The notes below the pieces were generated by a model. It was not told where the DNA came from. It searched no databases and saw only the letters and a program-made list of their open reading frames with translations. Shown in pieces: positions 34,069-47,800 of a stretch of 64,000 bases of DNA. The DNA is from Zerene cesonia (taxonomy: Eukaryota; Arthropoda; Insecta; Lepidoptera; Pieridae), in contig NC_052128.1 of NCBI RefSeq assembly GCF_012273895.1, forward strand, positions 6,696,001 through 6,760,000, in the 5' to 3' direction. The first letter of the stretch is position 1, and the number at the start of each line of letters is the position of its first letter. Both the position numbers and the translations under genes were made by a program.

Positions 34069-34960
34069 TTTTGTGAATTTTATTTGTCGTTTCTTTTTCG
34101 AAGTATTAAATTGCGAAACCAAATAATTTCTAGATTTTGTTTGTTTCTTATTATATTTTGTTATACTGGATTGCAAATCATTTGCAATATTTCTTTGTTA
34201 ACGTATTTTAAATAGCCTACGTCAAAATTCCTCCGGCTGCAGTAAACGAAGGTTCTTCTCTCCGAACTACTGATCGGTACGTTTCTATATTGAGATTTAT
34301 AGTAAAATATACATATTGACATTGAATATGACCCCATTGCCCATGAATTATTTCTTAGCGCCGATAGCTAATTCCTCTTGGTAGTCATTAAACTTTATTG
34401 TCGATATCGCTGTGTAATCACTTAGTGCACTAAACTGAGCAAAACTGTGTTTATGCAAAAATTATTTCCACACCCTGTTCAGAGACTTTAAAACCGTTTA
34501 CTTTTAAATTTTCGAATCCCTTTTATCACTGAAAATTGTTTAAAACTGAACAATAAAATGAAAACCCTATTTAACACAGTTTGTTATTGAAAATAGGACC
34601 AACACATTTAATGTGAAGTATTGAGGGCAGTGCCTTAGTAATTCTGTTGTACTATAGAATAATCAATGTATTTATAGATTAACATTTATTCTGATTTTTT
34701 TATATGAGCTCTTGTTCCTCATTTGATCATAACATGAAAAAAAAATTGGAATTGAAATAAATCATAATTTAAATTTGCACCTTTTGCCCATATATTATAT
34801 ATATAAAATTATATTATGTAAAAATTGACAATTGTACACCACATGGCAGATCACAGTAGAACTTTATATAATGTAATACCTTCCTAATAACCTGTGAATC
34901 ACAATAAATCATTTTGAATTTGAATTTGAATTTGAATTTATATTTATATTTCCTACAGCT
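34069..34960. other. TSC1 upstream DNA
   Basis: AT-rich with no exon recognised. A (TTTGAA)n tract at about 34914-34940 marks the end of a LINE-type tail. Confidence 0.4.
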
Positions 34961-35105
34961 TCTCCTTGACTACCAGGTTGTCTGGAAGAGATTGCTACCT
35001 TAGCAATAAGACTGCCTGTTGTGCTCTTGGTTGTTTATAATATAATATATAATATATTTATTTACTTTTTATTATCATTTGGTGCACAATAAAGTGTTTT
35101 TGTTT
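34911..35105. mobile_element. LINE 3' terminal fragments
   Basis: A (TTTGAA)n tract is followed by tctggaagagattgctacct and tagcaataagactgcctg, the same stem-loop terminus as in the LINE at 26740-27300. It is non-coding. Confidence 0.5.
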
Positions 35106-35414
35106 GTTTGTAAAAATGTTGACAGGCAGGAGGCAGGATTTTTTCTATTCTTTCAAAATTTCTCATTTATAAAGCATTTCAATGCTATAAAACTAAAATT
35201 TAAACACTATGAAGTAATTAATATTTGATAAGACATCTACCATGCTATATATTAATACAAAAAACCCATTACAAAATTAGATTTGATGTAATAAATAAAA
35301 CATTAATCATTATTTAAATTATAAATATGCTTGAAACAAATACATTTATAATTAATTCTTAAAAGACATCTATCATAGATTCAAGGCTATTACCAAAATT
35401 TTAGGTGGTCGGAG

Positions 35415-37210
35415 ATGTTGACGCCATGTGAGGCCAGTGAGGTAATAGCGTTCCTAGAGGGACGCGATGCTCCCGATGCTTTCGTGGGGTTATATAGCGC
35501 CGTGAGGGAGCCCTGGCTAGCGCGCGGCCTGCTGCAGTACCACGCGCGGACCGGCTCCACGCGGGCTCTCGACCTCCTGGCCCGCGCGCCCGAAGCCCAC
35601 GCGCGCTATCTTCTCGATGCGCTGCTCGAGCAGCTGCGCGGCGAGCGGCCGGCGTGCCACCACGCGCTCGCCGCCCTGGCGCTGCTCGTGGCGCGTCGCC
35701 CCGTCTGGCTGCACCGCCTGCCCACGCACGGCACCTCGCGGGAACTGCTGCGCGCCGCTCGCCGCGAGCGGGACCCGCTGGCGCTGCTGCACGCGCTGCT
35801 CGCTCTCGCCGCGCTGCTGCCCGCCGAGCCCGCCCTGGCGGCCGCGCACTGGACCGACCTGGCCGAGGCGCTGCTGCGCCCCGCTGCGCTCGAGCCGCCC
35901 GCGCCGCCCGTGCGCGACCACCTGCAGCTGGCGCAGCTCGCTCTGTTCCACGCGCTCTACGCCACCCACCCGTGCACCCTGCTGGAGACGCTCCGGGCGG
36001 AGTGCGCCGCGGCGACCGCGAGGGATGCGTGGGAGCGTGCGCTCGTGCCGCTGCTGCGCTCCGTGCGGCTGCACCCCGCGCTGGTGACGGGCTCCCGGCA
36101 ACGCGAGGCGGAGGCGGCTCGCAAGACACGCCTCGAGATCCACGACGTGCTCGCGGAGACGCGGCGTCTGTCCCTCCGTGCGCGGGAGCCGGCCGAGGAG
36201 CGCACCGGTCTGGCGCCCGCGCCCGCGCCGCCCGCTCCGCCCTCGCCCGCGCCGGGCTCAGGGGCGCAAGCCGCGCGGGCGGCGTCCGCGTTACGGCCGG
36301 GCGCGGAGCCCTGGTTCCCGCTCGTGGACCGCTGTGGGGCCGAGTCTGCGCCCAACACGCCCCTGCCGGCGGAGCCGGACCCCGTGGAGCCGCCGGAGGC
36401 GGCCGTCGAAGCCACGCCTGAGAACACTCCTGCCAAAGAAACGCGAACGCAATTTCGATTTCCCAACGAGTCGGCCGCGGTTCGAGCGATAGGCCGCCGC
36501 TCTCAACCTNNNNNNNNNNTCTGGCGCCCGCGCCCGCGCCGCCCGCTCCGCCCTCGCCCGCGCCGGGCTCAGGGGCGCAAGCCGCGCGGGCGGCGTCCGC
36601 GTTACGGCCGGGCGCGGAGCCCTGGTTCCCGCTCGTGGACCGCTGTGGGGCCGAGTCTGCGCCCAACACGCCCCTGCCGGCGGAGCCGGACCCCGTGGAG
36701 CCGCCGGAGGCGGCCGTCGAAGCCACGCCTGAGAACACCCCTGCCAAAGAAACGCGAACGCAATTTCGATTTCCCAACGAGTCGGCCGCGGTTCGAGCGA
36801 TAGGCCGCCGCTCTCAACCTCCTTCGCCGCTGCGTAAGGAAACCTCCCCGCCGGCCGGGGGCGNNNNNNNNNNNNNNNNNNNNNNNNNNNNNNNNNNNNN
36901 NNNNNNNNNNNNNNNNNNNNNNNNNNNNNNNNNNNNNNNNNNNNNNNNNNNNNNNNNNNNNNNNNNNNNNNNNNNNNNNNNNNNNNNNNNNNNNNNNNNN
37001 NNNNNNNNNNNNNNNCACCGGCCGGGGCCGTGCCGCGGCCCGAGCCGAACCGCGCCACCGTCGCACTGGGAATGGACACCGAGCCACTGAACGTCGAAGA
37101 TCGCGAAGTTTTCGAACTGACGAAACGCGCCAACGGAGAAGTGGCGTGGCCCGCCGCGGAGCGCGCGGCGCCCGAGGCGCGCGACCCGCGGGCGCTGCGC
37201 GAGGGGCGCG
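35415..37210 (+). CDS. TSC1: TSC1/hamartin, N-terminal part (3' end missing)
   Basis: Hamartin is the scaffold subunit of the TSC complex (TSC1-TSC2-TBC1D7), which switches off Rheb and so restrains mTORC1 at lysosomes. The first ATG after the acceptor at 35403-35404 gives MLTPCEASEVIAFLEG. The alpha-helical N-terminal domain follows, with landmarks in human TSC1 order: LLQYHARTGSTRALDLL, HLQLAQLALFHALYATHPC, VRLHPALVTGS, then KTRLEIHDV and the following SL motif. A 365-codon uninterrupted frame runs to 36509. Bases 36520-36820 are an unmerged repeat of 36209-36509 across a 10-N gap; without it the frame continues PPSPLRKETSPPAGG to 36863. After 152 N, an open frame (ATVALGMDTEPLNVEDREVF) runs to the 1000-N gap. 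The C-terminal coiled coil is not visible. GC content and Ala/Arg/Leu use are extreme. Confidence 0.87.
36510..36519. other. Assembly gap, 10 N, flanked by an unmerged overlap
   Basis: 36209-36509 equals 36520-36820 except for one visible base (gaacactcc against gaacacccc). This is a missed contig overlap inside the TSC1 coding sequence. Confidence 0.9.
36864..37015. other. Assembly gap, 152 N, within TSC1
   Basis: A non-round size, so probably an estimated gap. The GC-rich, Pro/Gly-coding flanks suggest a sequencing drop-out. The preferred reading frame after it differs from the one before it unless the N count is off. Confidence 0.9.
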
Positions 37211-38210
37211 NNNNNNNNNNNNNNNNNNNNNNNNNNNNNNNNNNNNNNNNNNNNNNNNNNNNNNNNNNNNNNNNNNNNNNNNNNNNNNNNNNNNNNNNNN
37301 NNNNNNNNNNNNNNNNNNNNNNNNNNNNNNNNNNNNNNNNNNNNNNNNNNNNNNNNNNNNNNNNNNNNNNNNNNNNNNNNNNNNNNNNNNNNNNNNNNNN
37401 NNNNNNNNNNNNNNNNNNNNNNNNNNNNNNNNNNNNNNNNNNNNNNNNNNNNNNNNNNNNNNNNNNNNNNNNNNNNNNNNNNNNNNNNNNNNNNNNNNNN
37501 NNNNNNNNNNNNNNNNNNNNNNNNNNNNNNNNNNNNNNNNNNNNNNNNNNNNNNNNNNNNNNNNNNNNNNNNNNNNNNNNNNNNNNNNNNNNNNNNNNNN
37601 NNNNNNNNNNNNNNNNNNNNNNNNNNNNNNNNNNNNNNNNNNNNNNNNNNNNNNNNNNNNNNNNNNNNNNNNNNNNNNNNNNNNNNNNNNNNNNNNNNNN
37701 NNNNNNNNNNNNNNNNNNNNNNNNNNNNNNNNNNNNNNNNNNNNNNNNNNNNNNNNNNNNNNNNNNNNNNNNNNNNNNNNNNNNNNNNNNNNNNNNNNNN
37801 NNNNNNNNNNNNNNNNNNNNNNNNNNNNNNNNNNNNNNNNNNNNNNNNNNNNNNNNNNNNNNNNNNNNNNNNNNNNNNNNNNNNNNNNNNNNNNNNNNNN
37901 NNNNNNNNNNNNNNNNNNNNNNNNNNNNNNNNNNNNNNNNNNNNNNNNNNNNNNNNNNNNNNNNNNNNNNNNNNNNNNNNNNNNNNNNNNNNNNNNNNNN
38001 NNNNNNNNNNNNNNNNNNNNNNNNNNNNNNNNNNNNNNNNNNNNNNNNNNNNNNNNNNNNNNNNNNNNNNNNNNNNNNNNNNNNNNNNNNNNNNNNNNNN
38101 NNNNNNNNNNNNNNNNNNNNNNNNNNNNNNNNNNNNNNNNNNNNNNNNNNNNNNNNNNNNNNNNNNNNNNNNNNNNNNNNNNNNNNNNNNNNNNNNNNNN
38201 NNNNNNNNNN
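37211..38210. other. Assembly gap, 1000 N
   Basis: Scaffold gap that truncates TSC1 on its left. On its right is allele B of the Graf locus. Confidence 0.95.
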
Positions 38211-38852
38211 ATATGTGTAATTGTTTTGTGGATAATGTTGTTGATTGCGCAGTTACAATAGTATTTGGATTAAGTTTTTCTTCTATGTTCTACTGTCTGT
38301 TATCCTAAATAAAGAAAACAAATTTCAGCACTTTCGTCATAATTTAGTCAAATAATCATAAATAATAAGTTGAAGCTAGGGTAGTTAAATGTTATTGTGA
38401 CTACAGGTACAAAATATTTCTGTTTTTTTACTCTTCTAAGTGTTTTTACTCTTCTTCTTTTACTAATCTAAATGTTTTTGAACTTTGTAACACATATTCT
38501 TTTTTTTGTGATAAGAAGTATTTTATCACGGTTTTATTAATTAGTTTTATTGTAGTTGGTAACATTCTAATTTGACAGTTCACCCGATTTGTATTTCGTA
38601 ACATAATGACAGCTACGCGTCAATAGTACAAGTCTGAAGTCTGAACGTTGAGCATCGCTCTTTGAACAATGTTCTGAAACCAAAATACTGTGTTCGCTTT
38701 TTTATTAACTTTACTGTAGTGTAGTTAAGTTTTGATAACAGTATTTAAAGAAACGTGTTGTGTCTTGTTTCGATAGTGGGTGTTTGTAGAGCGATGGTGT
38801 TTATGTTAAGGTGAAAGTGATATCGCAGTGCAGTGAGGACGAAGGTACAAGG

Positions 38853-41800
38853 ATGGGCGTGGGTCTGCAGCCGCTGGAGTTCACCGAGTGCCTTCAGGAT
38901 AGCCCGCACTTCCGCGAAAACCTGCAAAGGCACGAGAAGGAGCTCGAGCGCACCAGCCAGCAGATCAAACGACTCATCAAGGAGGTCAAGGATGTCGTCC
39001 AAGCGGCCAAACGTGAGTTCGACACTTCCTTATATACATAACACGTAAACGACCTGCTAGGAAATATTTCTGACCTAATCAAAATTATGTCTACATTTAC
39101 ACACTGATTTTTTATTTTTATAGCTAACTCAAAATTTATAACTATTCTTTGAGAAAATTCATATAATTTATAAGCTTAATATGAATTGGTGCGAGTCGAT
39201 CCTATTATAAATGGCAAGTATCTCACATAAATTAAGTAAATAATTGAGTGTATTCAGTATTGTGGTGATTGGTTGATTGCAGTGACAAGTGCACACAATG
39301 CTGCTGGCTGTGCTTGACATTATGTAACCTTGGAGCACATAAGTGGGTTATTTGCTATTGAAAGTATCATGTAATTCCCACAATGATTGCTTACAAACTG
39401 TTCCCTGGTCTGTCTACATGATTTTTGTTATCAACAAACAATAATACTTTAAAAATATATTTATGAAAATGTGGTGGATTGTGTAAATCAGAATACCTAC
39501 TATAATTCAGATTCCAAAATCCAGTCTGAATGAAATTACACTCAATAAATCATTAAAAGAATGTGCTTCATGCATCAGCTGGTTGTCAGCTATTCACCCA
39601 GCATGACTGCATTTAGTTAAATGTGTGCCAGTGTATTTCTTGATTAATTTATGTGTAATTGCCTGTAATATACAGACAACACCTTTGTATATTTTTTATC
39701 TTATAATTACATTCTATCTGATACAATAGCTCTGATGTAAAATAGAATTTTGGTTAATTGGCTTATATTTATTAACTTACAAATGATTATTAAAAAAAAA
39801 AAAGATAAATAATAAAGTAGCCATGAATAAAAGAACAGTAGCCATCAAATCTCATAATAAAATTTAAAACCAGTATGTATTGTAAAAGATGAATTAATTA
39901 TTAAATGGTATCAGAAATAGTGGTTATTGAATAGTCTAACAGAGTTTACAATAAAACAGTGGTGTGAGTGAACCAGAATTGACAGTGTGTGAATGAGTCA
40001 CATCTGGTCGACTGTCCATAACTGACACCAACACATCTCATATATTAGGTAATGCTTATCGCTCCTACATACATGCACTACACATTAATTCAAATATATA
40101 TATGCTAGTTATATATAATTATATGCTAATGTATAGTAAACATCAGCAATCACATTTACATGTAAACATTTTTATTGCTCTTAACATGAATGAATTTTAC
40201 TGTAATTATTTTAGTATCTATATTGTCTGCATAAAGCTGTATGCTTATGTTATTAATCAATAACTAATTGGCTATATGTTTAATAGACTTAACATTAACA
40301 GGTATAAAACATACTCCTCATAAAAAGAGAATGAAATGCAAAATAAATTATTTTCTCACCGTAGATATTAAAATGAAACAATGTATAAAAACATGCCTGA
40401 TTAAATTCTTTATGTGGTGCTTAGTTATCTATTCTAATCAAATAGGGTGTAGATAGAATCACATTCCTTACAAATGACTTTACCAATTGGAGCAATAACT
40501 CTAACAAACATTATAAATTGGTTTGCTTCTAATAAGGTCATCCATTATTCATCAAATACATATCCATGAATGAATTTGAGGTACCAAAGCTGACATTAAC
40601 CTACTAAGTATTTAATAGTATGAAAATATTATATTTTATTCTAGCCTACTATAATATGCAATACTTTATAGATTTCCTGTTAATATTGTTTATTTTTTAT
40701 CTTGAAGGTATTTTTTAATAAATTTTGATGTCAAATATAATATTTTTTGTCAACATAATTGTAATTAGGATTGAGCAATATTATGGTGATAAGGTATTGA
40801 TAAACTGCTGATAACATATCAGTCTTCAAGGTATGCTACACTTATGTACACACAATTTGCTGTAATACCGTTCATTTTATGACTTAACTGAAGGCTTATG
40901 TACCATAACCTTTTAGAAGTTTCACAATACATGTTATTAGCCTTATAAAATATGTATTGAGCATATATTGAGAGAGAAGGCTGTGCAATATAAGATAATA
41001 TTCCACAATAATTAATCTAACTGGGTCTAACCAAATACTTTTTGTTCATATCCATTACATGAATAAAGTCACTCATAGCATCATATTTCAAAACCAGGAA
41101 AATGTGATAAAAACATTCCTATCTGCAACACTCACAAAGGAACTTATAAAGTTTTTATTTTTATATTATTTGTGCAAAGTATAAATATAGCAGCATATGG
41201 ACCAAATAACCACCTAATAATCACTCTCTGATACTTCTACAGTCATCATTCTCCTTTCACTTCAGTTATGATTTGATTTTTGTCAACATTCAGGTATTAT
41301 ATGTCATTTTCCCCGCCCCCAGTCAACCTAATAACACTTAGATCTCTATGGCTTCGAGGTAAGGGCGTGATAAAATTCTCATGCCACAATGTTCGTTCTT
41401 ATACTCCTGCAAAACGGCTCTACCAATTGTGAAATTTTGTATGCATATCGGTAAGGCTGAACAGCGTTTGCCGGGTCAGCTAGTTAGTACATATAAATGC
41501 TATGTAAACGACACATTTGTTACGGTGCAGGGCTGGGCGCGGCGCAGCTGGCGCTGGCAAGCAGCATGGAGCAGTTCGAGTTCGCGTGTATCGGCGCGTC
41601 CATGACGGAGGACGAGCGCGTCATCAGCCACTCGCTGCAGCACTTCGCGCACCTCATCCGCACCATCGAGGACGAGCGCGACCGCATGGTGAGTCGCCCT
41701 GCCGCCGCACACAGCCACGCTTTGTGTACAAGTCGGCGCGTCTCAGCTGTGAGACTGACTTGTGACTTGCCACTTGGTAGCGAATTGGGGACACGATCGA

Positions 41801-44800
41801 ACAAATTAGAGGGTTATTAGTATCGTAGTTATTGATGTTATGTTCAAAATATGATAAACTTTAAAAACATTCAAACTCCAACTCATCTTATATATAAAAT
41901 TCTCGTGTCACAATGTTAGTCTCTATACTCCTCCGAAACGGCTTGACCGATTCCTCTGAAATTTGATAAGCATATTGGGTAGGTCTGAGAATCGGCTAAC
42001 ATCTATTTTTCATACCACTAACGATAAGAGTAAGGCAGAACAGCGTTTGCCGGGTGCAGCTAGTATTTATGTATATGTATTAAGTGTAAATGAAAACCCT
42101 TGAAGTCAATCTAAGATTGTCTTATTATTTTTTTTTTTATTATGTCATAGCGGGCAGCTGAGATGGTGGTTCGCCTGATGGTAAGCGATCACCACCGCCC
42201 ATAAACATTCGCAAAGGTAGTAAGTACCTCTGTGAATGCGCTGCCCGCTTTTATGGAGTAAGGGAAAAGGAAAGGATTAACGACTGGAAAGAAGGAATGG
42301 ACTGGGATGGGTGAGGAAAAGGAAACGGGCCTCCGGCTCCCCCACTCACCGTACGAAACACAGTGGCATGCCACTATTTCACGCCGGTTTTCTGTGGGGT
42401 GTGGTACTTCCCCGGTGCGAGCTGGCCCAATTCGTGCCGAAGCGTGCTCGACTACCACAATAAAACTTATTACAAAATGAGACCTTTGAGTATTCGTCGT
42501 AAGGGTCTGGATGTCTTATTTCTGTTTAAACTAATACATGGTTGTGTGGACTGTCCAGAACTCCTCTCACGCATTCAGATAGAAGTTCCACGTCTTAGTA
42601 GCCGGTTGGAAAATAGGAAGACCTTTAAATTATAATGTTGTGAACCGAATAAATAAAAAAAAGATATGCATTCGTTTATAAATACGTATTCGCCATTCGT
42701 AGATAAGATTTCCGATAAAAGCCATTAATGAGTCATTAAAGGTTTATCGATAGTAGGTCAAATGTACCGACGTAGCGAACGCAGCCAGCGTCTGGTCGGC
42801 GGGCGATGGAAAGTGGCGCCCGCACCCGCGCCCGCGCCGACGCGGGAATCCGCACTAATGAGATTTGTTTATGTGGGAAAATGTGATTATTATTAATGTC
42901 GTCAAGTAATTGAATCGAACTTTCGAAACTTATTTAAAGGAGAGATTAGCACGAGCGTTAGCCAAACGTCGATCGCAACATAATTGTTTACTGATTTACG
43001 GTAGAGCTTTAACAATTTTGAATGATGTTTCTAGGTTGCAGAAAAAGTCATACTCGATTTACTTTCAGAAAATAATAACACTTTCTTTATCACTCGCATG
43101 AGAACATAAACTTATTCTGGAAGAAATAACAACTTAATATAACAACAAATAACGACAATTTCCACTACATGTTGCGTGAATGGAGGACGAATTGACGATA
43201 AAGACTTTCGCTTTCGTAGCGCTTATATGTAAACTTAAATTCAAACATATAAAAAAATCTCACTTATAAAGTGTTTCAAATAAATTTGTATTTTTAAGTT
43301 ATTTTTTATGATTTGTACGAGCGTATGTCATATTCTGCACAGTCTAAGTATGACTGTTAAACTATGGTATTGCTATTCTTCTACATCTGTTTTATACTCT
43401 CTTTTAGGGTATTTTAAAAGTAAGGTAGGTAAACACATGATCAGAAAAAAAAAACAATCTTTTTCATAATAATTTGACACTGAAGAGTGCATTATTATGT
43501 GCAGTTGACCTTGTACATTTCTAGGTCTTTGTGAAAAACGAAATTTAACATAGTTAAAATCCGCTGGAATGTCAGTAATCACAAGGTCATTCGCTCTAAA
43601 AGGTTGATACAATTTAAAAGTGTGACAAAGTGTACACGCAAAAGGCCCTGTAACCTTGCACGATTCCCACGACCTTCCGCCGGGAACACTTTCGCTGGCC
43701 GCGCCGCGCATACGAATGGCCGCTCCGCCGCACTTGGCGCTATGGCACTACGCCTCTTATGGCGGTACAGTTGAGTGTGGATACGCTATTATACTTCGCG
43801 TTATACTGAGGACAGAGCGGCGATTGAAGCGCATATGAAAGGGTCGAAAACGAAAGTGTTAACAACTTAATTGGAAAGCTAGAAACTGATATTGATTTTC
43901 ATAGCTGTTATTGCTTATGCCGCACCTTAGGTTTGTGGGGATAGCAATCCAGTAGCCGGTCCGGTCGAGATATGTGCATTACGCACGTAATTATAACAAA
44001 TGGTTATTTTTCAACCTTATCTAACATCATAATATAAAAGGTTTTGAAAATTATTCAAACGTTAAAATCTACGTTATTCCTTAGTATCGAAATCGTAAAC
44101 AAACGTAACATATGCACAACGAGTGAAGCCGGAGCGCACCGCTAGTAAAAATATAAAAATATATTACTCCGAAAATCTGAACGATTTATAATGCAATGCT
44201 TCTTAGACTACTAGTGGGCGTAATACATGGGCATACAAAAATTTAGAGAAGAGACCAGTTTATGTGTCGATAATGACAAGGAGTCGACTTGATGACGAGG
44301 CGGAAAACTCACGAATAAAAAGGGTCTAAGGCGTGAAATTCACAGTCGTTAGTTCGCGCATCCGGCTTGCGGCGCCGCCCGACCGCGTCTGCTATTCATC
44401 GCTCATCACCGCTGTATCCTAGTTTGCAATGTTTATATCCGAACTATAATTGAACCTATATAATGTGTAGTATGTTACCTCTTGACGCAGATAGCTTGAT
44501 AAAAAAAGCTGTAGCCATGAACTATTGTTTATATCATAATCTTGTTAACCGAAAGTTTTATGCATGTCGATCACGATGTCGAAAAATTCACAGGAGTGTA
44601 GTAGTTGTGTGTAGTACTTGTACAAGACATACTTTAAAACTACCGTTTTGTTTTATAAACACAAAGTTAAAGGATACTGAGAGCTCACTGCAGATTGCCG
44701 TTTGCTTCTTTTACATTTTAAAATACATAGTTTATTTCACGAGAAATCCTACTAATATTATAAATGCGAAAGTTTATAAGGATTTGTTTGTGTTTGTTGC

Positions 44801-47800
44801 TCTTTCAAGCAAAGACTACTGAACCGATTGCAATGAAATTTGGTACGTAGACAGCTGGACAACTGGAATAACATATAGGTATAGAGTCCATATAGATATA
44901 GAGTTAGAGACATTACAAAAGCCACATTTCAGTAAAAGGAAAGTAACTACGAACATCAGCTCCATCTGTCTGGCATGTGTCAAGTTTTGTAACTAAGTAA
45001 TGTCTACGTTTGGCTCCACCACGACGGTCGCTACTTTCTGTTTTCTTTTATTTTATTTTTTTATCAGAAAGTTTAGTGGAATCTCACACTATAGAACAGC
45101 TTCCTGCCGAGGCTCGGAGCTCGGATGTTGATTAGATAACGGAGCACGTAACTCACGTCGTAATCTTACCTCATTTGGAGACATTGCACAGATCAGTGTA
45201 GAAGTCGACTGTTGATGAATATTTTAAAACATTCAAATCATTATTCTGTATTTGAAAGGTTAACTTTTAATGTATGTATTCAGTTATTTACATTTTTTAT
45301 ACACGAAAATCGTCCTCCACTACATTATGTAATTCTATGTCAATTAGATAATTAATCTGATCACCCAATTCTAAACTAATTGCTGTGACGTGTCGAATGT
45401 TGCTGGTTCGTGTGCAAATCCCTTGAAATCAAACACGATGACGTTGAACTCCGTACCCGAGTTGAATGACAATAGGAAGCTATATTAGTATCAATAAAAC
45501 ATCGTTATGGGCAGCGCATTAATTGAGCGCATACGGCTAAGTAGCGGCGCGTGCCGTACGTGCCCCGCGCTTGCGTCACCGGCTTACTTACACGGCCTGT
45601 CCTGTATGCTGTGTACCTTATCATATTATAAATGTATAGTGAGCGAGCAAAAGTACTCTTCGTAATCACATCGACGTTTCGCTGTAAGTTCATAGTGAAG
45701 AATTGCGGATTTAAAACATCAGTACTTATAACTTTTTAGAAACCAGCCCGGATAATTGGTCCATAATACTTATTTGTATTTGTTCTTTGTAAAATAACCG
45801 AGTTATTGTTTCTGGGTCACGTTTGCTCTATTATTGACTCCAGTGAGAGACCTCAATAGAACCTTGTCCTTTGTTTGAACTTATCTACGGCACACATACG
45901 TGTTCATTGCGTGACCTTCACATAGATGACAAACAACAAGTTTTGTGTTTTGAATCGAATATAATATGAGTTATACAAAATCGCAAACCGCATATCGATT
46001 GCAACACAAAAAATATAACGATTTTCTAACTATTTTATTTTATATCTATAAGCTATGCTATATAAGCACATGAAGATTGTTTTTCAGTGAAGAGATAAAT
46101 TAATTCATAGTCAAGTTCGAGTACGTAAAAAATGTGAGTAATCAATGTCTATACCTTCAGTGTGCGGTCTATGGGTTACGTGTTGTAAATAATGTTGTTG
46201 TTAATAAAAGTAGTAGCGCATATTGTATGCACAGTATATAGTATAATATAGTATGGATACGGGTATCGATGCTGAGCTGCAACACCCATGCAACGCCACA
46301 GTGCGGTGCGTGACGGAATGTCATTATCATTCATTTCAACTATTTATTATTCATTCACGTATCGTTATATAAATATGTAGTTGTCAAACAATACCAGCGC
46401 TTGCAAAATACTTCGATGGAAACTTGCGTCCGCGCTGCCTGCTCACCGTGGAAATGAGAAGTACAGTCTCTATGATATAATAGTACTTAATCGAAACCAA
46501 AAATGCTTATTTTGAACTCATTATACAATAATGATATTTAAAATTTAATCGATTCTAATATGATAAAGCTGAAGAGTTTGTTTGTTTGAACGCGCTAATC
46601 GCAGGAACTACTACAGGTCCGTTTTGAAAAATTCCTTCAGTTTTAGATAGCCCATTTATTGAGGAAGGCTTTAGGCTATATATGTACCACGGGCGAGGCC
46701 GGGGCGGACCGCTAGTAATATATAAAGTAAATATCTTATTTATATAATCGTAAACCGACACTTTTCCAGCCTCTGGCAAAAGATAATCCAAAACATACGA
46801 GTATATGCAATGCTACTAAAAAGCCAAATATGTAGACCCAATCCCAAGCTTCATAATTTATTTAAATAAACAATAAAATATGTATGTTTTCAAGGATAAC
46901 TGATAAAACAATGTATACTACGAATGTGTAATTGTTTATTGATGGCCGATGTGGCGGGTTACAGGGGAGTCGCTCATTGTTATTAGTCACATGCGCTGTT
47001 ATCAGCGGCTCCGCGCTGCGCCGCCGGGCGCGCACCTCGCCACTCGCTCTTAGCCGCTGCTATCACTTGAATACCGCGAACATTGCCATATCGCTTTATA
47101 CAATACTTTCCGTATTAGAAATCTACCAACATCTAGAAATTATAAAACCGACACAGATCATTTTGCACTCAGCTTCATGCATCGTGCTAAAAACTTTGTG
47201 AATGTATATGCTTATTAATGTATTAGTCAATATGGAAATCTATTACCATTTAAATAAATTCGCTATCCTTACAGCATAATACAATCGGACATTTAGTTGA
47301 CAAGTGAAAGTGATAAATTAGTTGACGAGGTGTCCTGTGTAAATGTCGCGGGCTAACATCGCAGGCGATGAGTCACCGTCTCGTAATCAATTGTTCCAAT
47401 TAAGTTCGGGCGCGCGGCGCGGGCGCATGCGGCGTTCACCTTACTAATGGGAATTTTGTAACAAGGGTTTAACTGCGTAGATTCAAATTTCAAACGGGCT
47501 TTTCTTTGAAGTGTAATACAATATGATCGATTATACTTTTAAATTTAATCTTTTATTAACCGAAGTAAGACTTCCGATTCATAAATAACTCTAAAACAAT
47601 AGAAACACAACTTTCATGATAATGGAATAAACATTTTTATTATGATGCACTCAATAAAAAACACTATGTTGAATCACAATTTCTGGATACTTTCACAAAA
47701 TTAGAGTAAAAAAATATGGACATGAGTATTATAAGACTTATAAGTATCAAGATATGTTGGTACTTTGAAATACGATATTGCTCTATCCTCAAGTAGGTTA

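Noticed and set aside
14807..39012. A tandem duplication of the Graf 5' end
   Set aside because: Near-identity through introns and old repeats, identical contig start points and N-gap borders point to two alleles of one locus.
46930..47201. Arg/Ser-rich 89-codon frame in Graf intron 2 (and its allele at 63367-63606)
   Set aside because: No splice-compatible context or homology; it covers a GC-rich patch only.
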